A stretch of 36,489 nucleotides of DNA from Flavobacterium sp. UBA7680 (GTDB lineage: Bacteria; Bacteroidota; Bacteroidia; Flavobacteriales; Flavobacteriaceae): assembly GCF_002482975.1 (NCBI RefSeq), contig NZ_DLHA01000029.1, positions 1 through 36,489 on the forward strand. The letters run 5' to 3'. A program made the translations under genes and the position numbers. Shown piece after piece: positions 1 through 7,951 of the stretch; the first letter of the stretch is position 1, and every line of letters starts with the position of its first letter. The notes below the pieces were generated by a model. That model saw nothing but the letters and a program-made list of their open reading frames with translations. It had not been told where the DNA came from and did not search any database.

Positions 1-1
1 C

Positions 2-964
2 AGCATTGCACATCGAATTTTAAAACTTAAAAATAAATCCGATATCAATCAATTATATCTTGAAACTCAGAAATTATACGAGAAATTAGCGATTTTAAAA
101 TTTGTGGATGAAAATTTCGACGAAGTAAAACCAACAATCAGCCACAGCGAAATTAGTTCTGAAATCGAAACTATTTTTGAAAAAGAGGAAGTTTCGACAG
201 AAACTATTGCTGCTCCAGCTATTGTTGAAGAAGTTAAAGCTGAAGAAACTCCAGAAATTCCGGTTATTGAAGAAGTCGCTGCAGAAATTCCTCAAGAGAC
301 AATTCCAGAAGCTGTTCAGGAAACTGTTGAAATACCTGTTGAAGAAAAAATAGAAGAACCAATTGTTGCAGAAATTCCGAAGCCAGAAGTTATAGAAGAA
401 GTTGAAAAAGCAGAAGATTCAAAAAATAATATCGAAGAACTTTCGTTCACAACTGTAAATAATTTAAAACCAATCCCGGATTTTAAACCTGCTTTTGAAT
501 TAGACACTGAAGAAATAAAAGAGGAAGAACCTAAAACAGAATCAAAAGCAACTCCAATTCCGATTGCATTTGAAGATTTCGGAATCAATTATGCCGATGC
601 ACAATTTGTAAAAGTGGACAGTTTCGAACCAGTTTCTTCTTCAAACAATGATTTAAAAGAGAAAAAGAATTTTGAAATCCCTGTTTTAGAAACTCCGAAA
701 GAACCGAAATCAGTTTCTTTAAACGAAAAATTAGCAAAAGGTTTCCATATTGATTTGAACGATAGAATCGCTTTTACAAAAAATCTTTTCGGAAACAGTA
801 CAGAAGATTACAGTCGCGTTTTAAACCAATTATTAACTTTTGATTCTTATGTAGAAGCTAAAGATTTTATCGAAAACATGGTGAAACCGGATTATAATAA
901 TTGGGAAGGAAAAGACGATTACGCAGAACGTTTTCTTGGAATTATTGAGAAAAAATTCGCTTAA
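2..964 (+). CDS. Acidic Glu/Pro-rich hypothetical protein, 5' end outside window
   Basis: The frame is open from base 2, so the gene starts upstream of the window; the GTG at 104 is an internal codon, not a convincing start. The visible protein (about 320 residues) begins with a helical stretch (KLKNKSDINQLYLETQ). A long low-complexity region rich in Glu, Pro, Ile and Val follows, probably disordered. It ends in an ordered domain of about 70 residues (from LNEKLAKGFHIDLNDRIAFT to the C-terminal EKKFA) containing NLFGNSTEDYSRVLNQL. No enzyme motif, signal peptide or membrane segment is visible in this part. I recall similar acidic proteins with this kind of C-terminus from Bacteroidota, but cannot assign a function. 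It is followed by a palindromic repeat and rsmI. Confidence 0.75.
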   Translation, partial: SIAHRILKLKNKSDINQLYLETQKLYEKLAILKFVDENFDEVKPTISHSEISSEIETIFEKEEVSTETIAAPAIVEEVKAEETPEIPVIEEVAAEIPQETIPEAVQETVEIPVEEKIEEPIVAEIPKPEVIEEVEKAEDSKNNIEELSFTTVNNLKPIPDFKPAFELDTEEIKEEEPKTESKATPIPIAFEDFGINYADAQFVKVDSFEPVSSSNNDLKEKKNFEIPVLETPKEPKSVSLNEKLAKGFHIDLNDRIAFTKNLFGNSTEDYSRVLNQLLTFDSYVEAKDFIENMVKPDYNNWEGKDDYAERFLGIIEKKFA

Positions 965-973
965 AAAAACAAA

Positions 974-1041
974 ACACAGATTTCACGAATTAACACGAAT
1001 TTTTTCTTTGTGAAATTTTTAAAAGCACTTGTAATCTGTGT
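974..1041. repeat. Intergenic inverted repeat upstream of rsmI
   Basis: ACACAGATT at 974-982 is repeated inverted as AATCTGTGT at 1033-1041, with CACGAATT-type words beside each arm. The same words (CACAGATT, CACGAATT) recur in the nested palindrome at 1833-1970 and in part near 10683, so this is a degenerate member of that dispersed family. It may also act as the terminator of the upstream gene. Confidence 0.6.
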
Positions 1042-1103
1042 CAATTCGTGACTCGAGCGAAAGCGAACAGACGAAGTAAATTTGTGTTATAATATCAAAA
1101 AAT

Positions 1104-1823
1104 ATGTCAAAATTATATATCGTTCCAACGCCAATTGGCAATCTTGAAGACATGACTTTTAGAGCCATTCGGGTTTTGAAAGAAGTCGATTTGATTTTGG
1201 CTGAAGATACCCGAACAAGCGGAAAACTCTTGAAGCATTTTGAAATTGGCACGCACATGCACAGCCATCATATGCATAACGAACACAAAACAACCGAAAA
1301 TTTAATTGCACGTTTGAAAGCCGGCGAAACCATCGCTTTGATTTCAGATGCAGGAACTCCGGCAATTTCAGATCCGGGATTTTTGTTAACTCGTGCTTGT
1401 GTTGAAAATAAAATTGAAGTCGAATGTCTTCCGGGCGCAACGGCCTTTGTTCCAGCACTTGTAAACAGCGGACTCCCAAATGATAAATTTATTTTTGAAG
1501 GTTTCCTTCCTGATAAAAAAGGACGTCAGACTCGATTTTTAGCTTTAGCCGAAGAAACCCGAACCATGATTTTATATGTTTCTCCGCATAAACTCGTTAA
1601 AACATTAGCCGAATTTATTCAGTATTTTGGAGAAGACAGACAAGTTTGCGTGTCAAGAGAACTATCAAAATTACACGAAGAAAATGTACGCGGAACGGCA
1701 AAAGAAGTTCTAGCGCATTTTGAAAAAACAGCACCACGAGGCGAAATTGTCGTTGTGGTTGCCGGAAAAACAATAATAAAAGAAGCTAAGAAAAGTAAAT
1801 TTTCTAAAGACGAAGAAGAATAA
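1104..1823 (+). CDS. rsmI: 16S rRNA (cytidine(1402)-2'-O)-methyltransferase RsmI
   Basis: RsmI uses S-adenosylmethionine to methylate the 2'-hydroxyl of C1402 in 16S rRNA, which tunes the ribosomal P site. The 239-aa protein is a tetrapyrrole-methylase-fold enzyme. It begins LYIVPTPIGNLEDMTFRA, followed by AEDTR, the glycine-rich SDAGTPAISDPG, the PGATA motif and RELSKLHEE, all typical of the family. Its length is at the short end because the C-terminal extension of the E. coli enzyme is largely missing; it ends in a basic then acidic tail. The ATG at 1104 gives the canonical N-terminus. A palindromic repeat lies on each side, so it is probably transcribed alone. Confidence 0.96.
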   Translation: MSKLYIVPTPIGNLEDMTFRAIRVLKEVDLILAEDTRTSGKLLKHFEIGTHMHSHHMHNEHKTTENLIARLKAGETIALISDAGTPAISDPGFLLTRACVENKIEVECLPGATAFVPALVNSGLPNDKFIFEGFLPDKKGRQTRFLALAEETRTMILYVSPHKLVKTLAEFIQYFGEDRQVCVSRELSKLHEENVRGTAKEVLAHFEKTAPRGEIVVVVAGKTIIKEAKKSKFSKDEEE

Positions 1824-1832
1824 TTTATTCAT

Positions 1833-1970
1833 GCCACAGATTAAAAAGATTTAAAAGGATTATTTTTTTGCCACGAATTACACAAATTTTCACTAATTAA
1901 ATTCGTGCTAATTGGTGTAATTCGTGGCAACATTTTTTATTAATCTGTATTAATCCATTTAATCTGTGGC
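1833..1970. repeat. Nested palindromic intergenic repeat
   Basis: Two perfect inverted repeats are nested. The outer arms are GCCACAGATTAAA (1833-1845) and TTTAATCTGTGGC (1958-1970). The inner arms are GCCACGAATTACAC (1870-1883) and GTGTAATTCGTGGC (1915-1928). The whole unit can fold into one long cruciform or RNA hairpin between rsmI and the HopJ gene. Related words occur at 974-1041 and at 10683-10700, so this is a dispersed chromosomal family. The right arm ends 22 bases before the HopJ start codon. Confidence 0.9.
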
Positions 1971-1992
1971 AAAAAAACTAATACACAACAAC

Positions 1993-2337
1993 ATGAGCAT
2001 ACAAGCCTTTTTAGAAAAAGTAAAACAAACACCAACCCAAATAACATTTCCTGAAACTATTGCGGTTATTGAAGAAAACTACAATTTTACACCTACTGCT
2101 TTTCAAAACGGAACACAGCATAATGCTGCCGGAGAAAATTCAGGTTCTTGTAAATTATTTTCTTTTGCAAAACTGCAAAACTTAAGCAAAGAAGAAACTT
2201 TGGCTTGTTTTGGTGCTTTTTATTTTGAAGAAGTTTTAGGAGATCCAAACGGAACAAACCACCAAAACATTAGAAATTTCATCAACTTAGGCTGGGATGG
2301 AATCCAGTTTGAAGGAAATGCTTTGAATCTGAAATAA
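1993..2337 (+). CDS. HopJ type III effector family protein
   Basis: The 114-aa protein (MSIQAFLEKVKQTPTQITF...) matches the HopJ family (Pfam HopJ) throughout: the F.ETI.VI...Y.F.PTAF.NG block, the NxAGxNxGSCKxFxFA-like segment (here NAAGENSGSCKLFSFA) and the C-terminal LGW.GI.F.G. Despite the name, the family is common in bacteria with no type III secretion; no secretion genes lie nearby, so its role is unknown and a virulence function should not be assumed. I chose the ATG at 1993; the in-frame GTG at 1966 lies inside the palindromic repeat and is unlikely to start translation. Confidence 0.85.
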   Translation: MSIQAFLEKVKQTPTQITFPETIAVIEENYNFTPTAFQNGTQHNAAGENSGSCKLFSFAKLQNLSKEETLACFGAFYFEEVLGDPNGTNHQNIRNFINLGWDGIQFEGNALNLK

Positions 2338-2356
2338 ATACTAAGATCTTTTTAAA

Positions 2357-2851
2357 ATGAAGGAAAGACTAAAAGAAATTTCAATTATAATATTTCTGCT
2401 TATAATTGGCATTCCTTTGTCCATATTATTCTTTCCTATAATTCTGGTTTATTTGATATTTGAATTTTTTCAAAAAAAAGGATTCAAAAAAAGATATAGC
2501 AATTATTTAGTATCGATTGAAGGAAAAAAATTCTTCTGTTACAACAACCGAAAAAACAATCATCATTATATCGAAAAAAATATTATTCCAAATCTCGCAA
2601 GTGACATTGAACCCGTTTTTCTTGAAGGTAAACGTATTAGAAATGAAGACAATCGAGAATATATTGCACACATGTTACTGAGCATTTCTGAGCGAAAAGG
2701 ATTTCCATATCTAATCAAAATTAAAAATGGAAAAGCAGTAGATAAATCAATAAACAATGAATTTCACAACTTCAAAAGTCAAAATAAAAACCCTGAAGAT
2801 TTAATAGTTTTAATAAACGCCAGTTTTGAGAATCTAAAATCTGAAGTTTAA
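2357..2851 (+). CDS. Small membrane-anchored hypothetical protein
   Basis: The 164-aa protein has a strongly hydrophobic N-terminal region (about residues 8-40, ISIIIFLLIIGIPLSILFF onwards), long enough for one re-entrant or two short membrane helices. A basic, probably cytoplasmic domain of about 120 residues follows. No known motif is recognised. It starts 19 bases after the HopJ gene and ends 15 bases before recJ, so it may be co-transcribed with both. The ordinary flavobacterial composition suggests a resident gene. Confidence 0.7.
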   Translation: MKERLKEISIIIFLLIIGIPLSILFFPIILVYLIFEFFQKKGFKKRYSNYLVSIEGKKFFCYNNRKNNHHYIEKNIIPNLASDIEPVFLEGKRIRNEDNREYIAHMLLSISERKGFPYLIKIKNGKAVDKSINNEFHNFKSQNKNPEDLIVLINASFENLKSEV

Positions 2852-2866
2852 AATCTACAATAAAAA

Positions 2867-4567
2867 ATGCGTTGGACAATAAAACCAAAACCTTCTGAAG
2901 ATAAAATCAAACATTTGGCGCAAGCCTTAAATGTAGAAGATTTTGTAGCAACACTTTTGATTCAGCGTGGCATTGATACATTTGAAGATGCCAAGAATTT
3001 CTTTCGTCCGTCTTTAGAACATCTTCACGATCCATACTTGATGAAAGATATGGACAAAGCCGTTGCACGAATAGAAAAGGCAATTAAAAATCAAGAAAAC
3101 ATATTAGTTTTTGGCGATTATGATGTTGACGGAACAACAGCTGTTTCTTTGGTTTCTTCTTATTTAAAATCGCATTATTCTCATATTGCTACTTACATTC
3201 CAGATCGCTATGACGAAGGTTATGGCATTTCCTATAAAGGAATTGACTATGCAGACGATAATGGAATTTCATTGATTATCGCGCTCGACTGCGGAATTAA
3301 ATCAATCGATCATATCGCCTACGCGAAAGCAAAAAACATTGATTTCATTATTTGTGATCACCACCGTCCAGGAGAATTTCTTCCAGATGCTGTTGCAATT
3401 TTAGATCCAAAAAGAGAAGACTGCTCCTATCCTTACGACGAATTATGCGGCTGCGGTGTTGGCTTTAAATTGATTCAGGCTTTGGGACAAAATCGAAATG
3501 AAACTATCGAAGATTTAGTTCCGTATCTGGATTTAGTTGCCACGGCAATTGCTGCAGATATTGTTCCGATAACGGGAGAGAATCGTGTTCTAGCATATTT
3601 CGGTTTGAAAGTAATTAATAGTGAACCAAGACCCGGAATCAAAGCTCTAGTTCATCAGGTAAAAAAGAAAGTTCTGGATATTACCGATGTTGTTTTTATT
3701 ATTTCTCCCCGAATTAATGCTGCCGGAAGGATCAAACATGGAAATCACGCCGTTGAATTATTAACTGAATTTGATTTTGAACAAGCCCAGCAATTCGCCT
3801 CAGAAATTGAACAATACAACGCAGACCGAAAAGATTTAGATAAAAAAATCACCAAAGAAGCTTTTCAGCAAATTCTGGAAAATCAGGAAGAAGAACGTTT
3901 TTCTACTGTTGTTTTTCAGGAAGACTGGCACAAAGGCGTAATTGGAATTGTAGCTTCACGATTAATTGAAACGTATTATCGCCCCACTTTGGTTTTCACT
4001 AAAAGCGGAGACAAATATGCGGCTTCTGCCCGATCTGTAAAAGGATTTGATGTTTATAATGCACTCGATGCGTGTTCCCAACATTTGGAACAATTTGGAG
4101 GCCACATGTATGCCGCCGGAATGACTTTAAAAGCCGAAAATTATCAGCTTTTTAAAGAAGCTTTTGAGAAATGTGTACAGGAAACTATTTTACCGGAAAT
4201 GCGAACTCCGGAAATCGAAATTGATGCCGAAATAAATTTCTCAGATATAACTCCAAAACTTATTCGGATTTTAAAACAATTCGAGCCTTTTGGTCCGCAA
4301 AATATGACACCGGTTTTTATGACTTCTGATCTAAAAGATACTGGTTATGCCAAAACTTTGGGTTCTGAAGAAGAACATTTAAGACTTTTCGTTAAACAAT
4401 CAAACTCCGACGGAATTGCTGCCATTGGCTTCGGACTCGGAAAAAAACTCAATATAGCACAAAATCAAAATCTGTTTCAATTGGCGTATACAATTGCCGA
4501 AAATGAATGGAACGGAACTATTTCAACACAGCTTATGCTGAAAGACATTAGAACAAATGACAACTAA
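2867..4567 (+). CDS. recJ: Single-stranded-DNA-specific exonuclease RecJ
   Basis: RecJ degrades single-stranded DNA 5' to 3' in recombination, gap and mismatch repair. The 566-aa product has the DHH phosphoesterase motifs: FGDYDVDGTT with metal-binding D84, D86 and D88, DCGIKS with D141, and DHH at 164-166 (CDHHRPGE). The glycine-rich GCGVGFKL and the DHHA1 motif FGGHMYAAGM follow, with an OB-like C-terminal region. Length is normal for Bacteroidota RecJ. The ATG at 2867 is 15 bases after the previous gene. Its 3' end overlaps the MFS gene by 11 bases, so the two are translationally linked. Confidence 0.97.
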   Translation: MRWTIKPKPSEDKIKHLAQALNVEDFVATLLIQRGIDTFEDAKNFFRPSLEHLHDPYLMKDMDKAVARIEKAIKNQENILVFGDYDVDGTTAVSLVSSYLKSHYSHIATYIPDRYDEGYGISYKGIDYADDNGISLIIALDCGIKSIDHIAYAKAKNIDFIICDHHRPGEFLPDAVAILDPKREDCSYPYDELCGCGVGFKLIQALGQNRNETIEDLVPYLDLVATAIAADIVPITGENRVLAYFGLKVINSEPRPGIKALVHQVKKKVLDITDVVFIISPRINAAGRIKHGNHAVELLTEFDFEQAQQFASEIEQYNADRKDLDKKITKEAFQQILENQEEERFSTVVFQEDWHKGVIGIVASRLIETYYRPTLVFTKSGDKYAASARSVKGFDVYNALDACSQHLEQFGGHMYAAGMTLKAENYQLFKEAFEKCVQETILPEMRTPEIEIDAEINFSDITPKLIRILKQFEPFGPQNMTPVFMTSDLKDTGYAKTLGSEEEHLRLFVKQSNSDGIAAIGFGLGKKLNIAQNQNLFQLAYTIAENEWNGTISTQLMLKDIRTNDN

Positions 4568-5837
4568 ATCAAACAAGCCAGATCCATATCAGGCACTTCG
4601 CTACAGAGAATTCAATGTGTTTTTATTACTTCGTTTCTGCATGGTTTTTTCCTGGGCAATGCAGTTTATCGTGATTGAATGGGAAGTCTACAGTTTAACT
4701 AAAAACCCGCTTTCGCTGGGAATTATTGGTTTAATGGAAGTTATTCCAGCCGTTGGTATGGCTTTATTTGCTGGACATATTGTGGATCAAAAAGAAAAGA
4801 AGGGATTACTGGTAAAATGTATTCTGGGATTTTCGATAATCAGTTTTGGATTGTTTTTATTGACCTGGCCAAAAGTTGTTGGTGATTGGTCTCCAACTGT
4901 TATTTTATATTCCATTTATGCTTTAGTCTTTTTAGGCGGATTAGTTAGAGCTTTTCTTGGGCCAACTATTTTCTCTCTATTATCACTTATTATTCCTAAA
5001 AAAGCATATCCAAATGCGGCTACCTGGAGTAGTTCCGTTTGGCAGATTGGTGCCGTGATGGGTCCGGCGCTGGCTGGATTCTCCATTAACTGGATTGGGG
5101 TTCACTGGTCAATGTGTCTGGTTTTTGGGTTCTCTCTTCTTTCATTAGCAGCCTTATCACAAATCAGTACAAAACCAATCATAAATCCGAAGATTGGAGA
5201 ATCGATAAAAGACAGTCTTACAGAAGGTTTGACTTTTGTATTTAAAAACCAAATTGTTTTAGGTGCTTTATCTCTTGATATGATTGCTGTACTTTTTGGA
5301 GGTGCAGTAGCATTATTACCCGTTTTTGCGCAGGATATTTTAAAAGTCGGTCCTGAAGGATTTGGAATATTAAGAGCCGCGCCTGCAGTTGGATCTTTTA
5401 TTACAATGCTCGTTTCTGCTTATGTGCCCTTATACAAAAATGCAGGAAAGAAACTTTTAGTCGCCATATTTGTTTTCGGATTATCAATCATCTTATTTGG
5501 TCTTTCTACGTCGCTCTGGCTTTCGGTTTTTGCTTTATTTTTAAGCGGACTTGCTGACGGAATTTCTGTAGTTATTCGCCAAACCATTTTACAGCTTAAA
5601 ACGCCCGATCATATGCGCGGACGTGTTGGTGCTGTAAATTCAATTTTTGTTGGATCGTCTAATGAATTAGGTGCTTTTGAAAGTGGTGCAACTGCTAAAT
5701 TGATGGGAACAGTTACATCGGTTATTTTTGGAGGAAGCATCACGCTTTTGACGGTTTTAGGCTTTGGTTTTATATCACCTACCTTTAGAAATCTAGATCT
5801 TAAAAAAGATATGGATGATCATCACAATCAGGAGTAA
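4557..5837 (+). CDS. MFS transporter (MFS_3/EntS-like)
   Basis: The 426-aa polytopic inner-membrane protein has about 12 hydrophobic segments. It shows MFS features in the first half: FAGHIVDQKEKKG between helices 2 and 3, the equivalent of the DRxGRR loop, and GPALAGF in helix 5. A second such loop, DHMRGRVGAVNSIF, lies near the C-terminus. This arrangement resembles the enterobactin-exporter/MFS_3 branch, usually annotated as drug or siderophore exporters. The substrate cannot be read from sequence. The gene overlaps recJ by 11 bases and its stop shares the A of the next start (TAATG), so a recJ-MFS-downstream operon is likely. Confidence 0.9.
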   Translation: MTTKSNKPDPYQALRYREFNVFLLLRFCMVFSWAMQFIVIEWEVYSLTKNPLSLGIIGLMEVIPAVGMALFAGHIVDQKEKKGLLVKCILGFSIISFGLFLLTWPKVVGDWSPTVILYSIYALVFLGGLVRAFLGPTIFSLLSLIIPKKAYPNAATWSSSVWQIGAVMGPALAGFSINWIGVHWSMCLVFGFSLLSLAALSQISTKPIINPKIGESIKDSLTEGLTFVFKNQIVLGALSLDMIAVLFGGAVALLPVFAQDILKVGPEGFGILRAAPAVGSFITMLVSAYVPLYKNAGKKLLVAIFVFGLSIILFGLSTSLWLSVFALFLSGLADGISVVIRQTILQLKTPDHMRGRVGAVNSIFVGSSNELGAFESGATAKLMGTVTSVIFGGSITLLTVLGFGFISPTFRNLDLKKDMDDHHNQE

Positions 5838-6421
5838 TGGCTAAAATCAAAAATATAATTTTAAGAATTCATCTCACAACATTAATTATACTTTTAATTA
5901 ATTTCATAATTAATGTTGTTTTCGAAATTAGCTTAATTGCCAATATCCGTTTAGTTCTTAAAATTCTACTTTATGTTTCAGCTTGCATCTTATTCTTTTT
6001 TTATGTGAAGCCATTTAAAAAAAGAGCTTTATATTTTTCAATTTATATCTTTTCACCCGTTTTCATTTTTATAAGTTGGTTAATCGATGGGATTTTTGGA
6101 GCTATTTTAGGATCGATTTTCCTTTTTTTCTTTGTTCCAAATGATAACCGGTTTGAAAATGATCAAATTCAAATCAATAGAAAAACTGCAGGCCTTTTAG
6201 GCGCATGCTGTAAATATGAAGTAATTGAAAAAAAATACTTTTTATTTGAAAAAAATGTAGCCGAATTTCAATTTGAAAGCAATCTGTATTTCAGAAAAGA
6301 AGATATTCAAATTAAAAAAGACACATTAAAAATGCATCTTATTTTAAAAAACTATCATCCCCAAGAAGATGATCACTATATCACAACAGATACAATCATT
6401 TACACCGTTTTAAAACACTAA
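5837..6421 (+). CDS. Hypothetical polytopic membrane protein
   Basis: The 194-aa protein has a hydrophobic first half (about residues 8-100) with roughly four membrane helices, for example LTTLIILLINFIINVVF and SIFLFFFVP. A soluble C-terminal half of about 90 residues follows, rich in Lys, Asp and aromatic residues (KKYFLFEKNVAEFQFES). It begins at the TAATG junction with the MFS gene and ends 10 bases before the hydrolase, so it is probably the third gene of the recJ operon. I recognise no family. Confidence 0.75.
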   Translation: MAKIKNIILRIHLTTLIILLINFIINVVFEISLIANIRLVLKILLYVSACILFFFYVKPFKKRALYFSIYIFSPVFIFISWLIDGIFGAILGSIFLFFFVPNDNRFENDQIQINRKTAGLLGACCKYEVIEKKYFLFEKNVAEFQFESNLYFRKEDIQIKKDTLKMHLILKNYHPQEDDHYITTDTIIYTVLKH

Positions 6422-6431
6422 TTTATAGATA

Positions 6432-7346
6432 ATGAAATCATTGCTTCTTGTTTTCGTTTTAACAATGTCGTTTTTCGCAAATGGACAAAATCTTTATATC
6501 AAAACATACGGAAACGAAAACAATAAACCCATAATTTTCATTCATGGAGGCCCAAGCGGCAACGCAACTTTATTTGAAGGAACAACAGCTCAAAATCTGG
6601 CTGATAAAGGTTTTTACGTAATTGCATACGATCGAAGAGGTGAAGGAAGATCTGCAGATCCTGAAGCGAAATTTACTTATGAAGAAGCTTTTCAGGATTT
6701 AAATTCAATCTATAAAAAATATCATTTAAAGAAAGCAATTTTACTTAGTCATAGTTTTGGCGGTTTGGTTGCAACACTTTATACCAATAAATATCCGCAG
6801 AATGTAAGCGCTTTGGTTTTGGCTGGAGCATTATTTTCTCAACAGGAAACTTACGACCATATTTTAAATTCTATAAAGAAAATCCACGACGGTGATTCTA
6901 AAACGCTGAATAAAATAGCTTATGTAGAAAAACTCGATAAAAATTCTGCTGGATATAGAAAACATTGTTTTGACTTGGCAAGTGATGAAAATTATTTTAA
7001 AATGCCAAAACCAACAAAAGCATCTAAAAAATTATATGCCAATTATGAAGCAGGAGAATTTTTTAAAACCAACATTCGTAACAAAAATGCACCTTTGCTT
7101 TTTTATCAAAATGAAAAACAAAATAACATCGACAGTAGGCCTTTTTTAAAAAGAATTAAAGCCAAAGGAGTTCCAATTTTTGCCATTTACGGAAAAGATG
7201 ATGGTATTTTCTCTTCGTCACAAATTACTTCAATTAAAAACCTAGCGGGCAAAGATCACTTCGCATTGCTTGACAATTGTTCACATTATCTTTTTGTTGA
7301 TCAACAAGTTGAATTTCTGTCTAACATAAAGAAATGGCTTAAATAG
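6432..7346 (+). CDS. Secreted alpha/beta-fold hydrolase
   Basis: The 304-aa protein starts with a Sec signal peptide (MKSLLLVFVLTMSFFANGQ, cleavage probably after residue 18 or 19), so it acts in the periplasm or outside. The alpha/beta hydrolase fold shows the oxyanion motif HGGP (38-41), the strand-turn YDRRGEGRS, and the nucleophile elbow SHSFGG with S108. The probable acid lies in YGKDDGIF and the catalytic histidine in DNCSHYLF near the C-terminus. The order and spacing fit proline iminopeptidase/haloperoxidase-like hydrolases. The substrate is unknown. It may be the last gene of the recJ transcription unit, since a palindrome follows. Confidence 0.9.
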   Translation: MKSLLLVFVLTMSFFANGQNLYIKTYGNENNKPIIFIHGGPSGNATLFEGTTAQNLADKGFYVIAYDRRGEGRSADPEAKFTYEEAFQDLNSIYKKYHLKKAILLSHSFGGLVATLYTNKYPQNVSALVLAGALFSQQETYDHILNSIKKIHDGDSKTLNKIAYVEKLDKNSAGYRKHCFDLASDENYFKMPKPTKASKKLYANYEAGEFFKTNIRNKNAPLLFYQNEKQNNIDSRPFLKRIKAKGVPIFAIYGKDDGIFSSSQITSIKNLAGKDHFALLDNCSHYLFVDQQVEFLSNIKKWLK

Positions 7347-7353
7347 TTTTTTT

Positions 7354-7430
7354 AACCATATAAGTGATATAAGTTCATTTAATAAAAAATTGACGCCAAA
7401 CTTAAATTATCTTATATCACTTATATGGTT
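7354..7430. repeat. Perfect 20-bp inverted repeat
   Basis: The 20-base arm at 7354-7373 (AACCATATAAGTG...) is exactly inverted at 7411-7430, separated by 37 bases. T-rich stretches flank both ends, so as RNA it could terminate transcription in either direction. It differs in sequence from the other palindrome families in the window. Confidence 0.9.
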
Positions 7431-7484
7431 CAACATTTTTTCATTTTTATGAATTTTTTATTTAGAATTAATATAAATAATATT

Positions 7485-7492
7485 TATATTTG
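7485..7492 (+). promoter_or_regulatory. Putative -7 box (TATATTTG)
   Basis: TATATTTG matches the Bacteroidota -7 consensus TAnnTTTG and lies 20 bases upstream of the ATG at 7513. A clear TTTG -33 element is not visible at the right distance, so this is a moderate prediction. Confidence 0.5.
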
Positions 7493-7512
7493 TTGAAATA
7501 AAAGGATTTACG

Positions 7513-7869
7513 ATGAGAGAAATAGAACAGATATATCATAATAATTTTGGAATAGCCTTTTACTGGAAACAAAATAACCAAACCATTTTGGACAAAGTAC
7601 AATTGGTATTTAAAGAAACAGGCTTTTATTTTAGTGTATCAGAATTGAATCAGTTTTGTGATTTAATCGAAGACAGCATGATGGAAAATACTTGTTGCGA
7701 AGCTTGCGAAATGAAATATTCCTGCCATAAATTTTTATTGAAAACACCTTGCAATTCAATAGACCTTGCTGTTTCTATGACTGAACTAAAATCAATTAAA
7801 GATTTGGTTGAAGGTTCTTTATTTAAAATTGAATTAGATGAATATGTTTACGGAGCCGGTTTAAACTAG
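7513..7869 (+). CDS. Cysteine-rich hypothetical protein, DUF-like
   Basis: The 118-aa soluble protein has no signal peptide. Its centre carries a compact cysteine group C49, C61, C62, C65, C71 and C80 (TCCEACEMKYSCHKF), including CxxC-type spacing that could bind zinc, iron or copper or be redox active. The rest is ordinary mixed alpha/beta sequence. It has its own -7 box and stands alone between a palindrome and the cytochrome gene. I do not recognise the family; metal binding is an inference from the cysteine pattern only. Confidence 0.75.
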   Translation: MREIEQIYHNNFGIAFYWKQNNQTILDKVQLVFKETGFYFSVSELNQFCDLIEDSMMENTCCEACEMKYSCHKFLLKTPCNSIDLAVSMTELKSIKDLVEGSLFKIELDEYVYGAGLN

Positions 7870-7916
7870 AAACATTCTAAATATTTTAACAGCATTTTTT
7901 CATTATTCAAATATAT

Positions 7917-7946
7917 TTTGATTGTATTCAAAATAAAGTATATTTA
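7917..7946 (+). promoter_or_regulatory. Putative Bacteroidota promoter of the cytochrome gene
   Basis: A -33 TTTG (7917-7920) and a -7 TATATTTA (7939-7946) are separated by 18 bases and end 5 bases before the ATG at 7952. Element sequence and spacing are close to the TTTG-N19-TAnnTTTG consensus. The very short leader would make the transcript nearly leaderless. Confidence 0.5.
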
Positions 7947-7951
7947 CAACA

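Noticed and set aside
1993..2337. Type III secretion effector
   Set aside because: The HopJ family is widespread in non-pathogens and no secretion genes are seen; the name alone does not support a virulence role.
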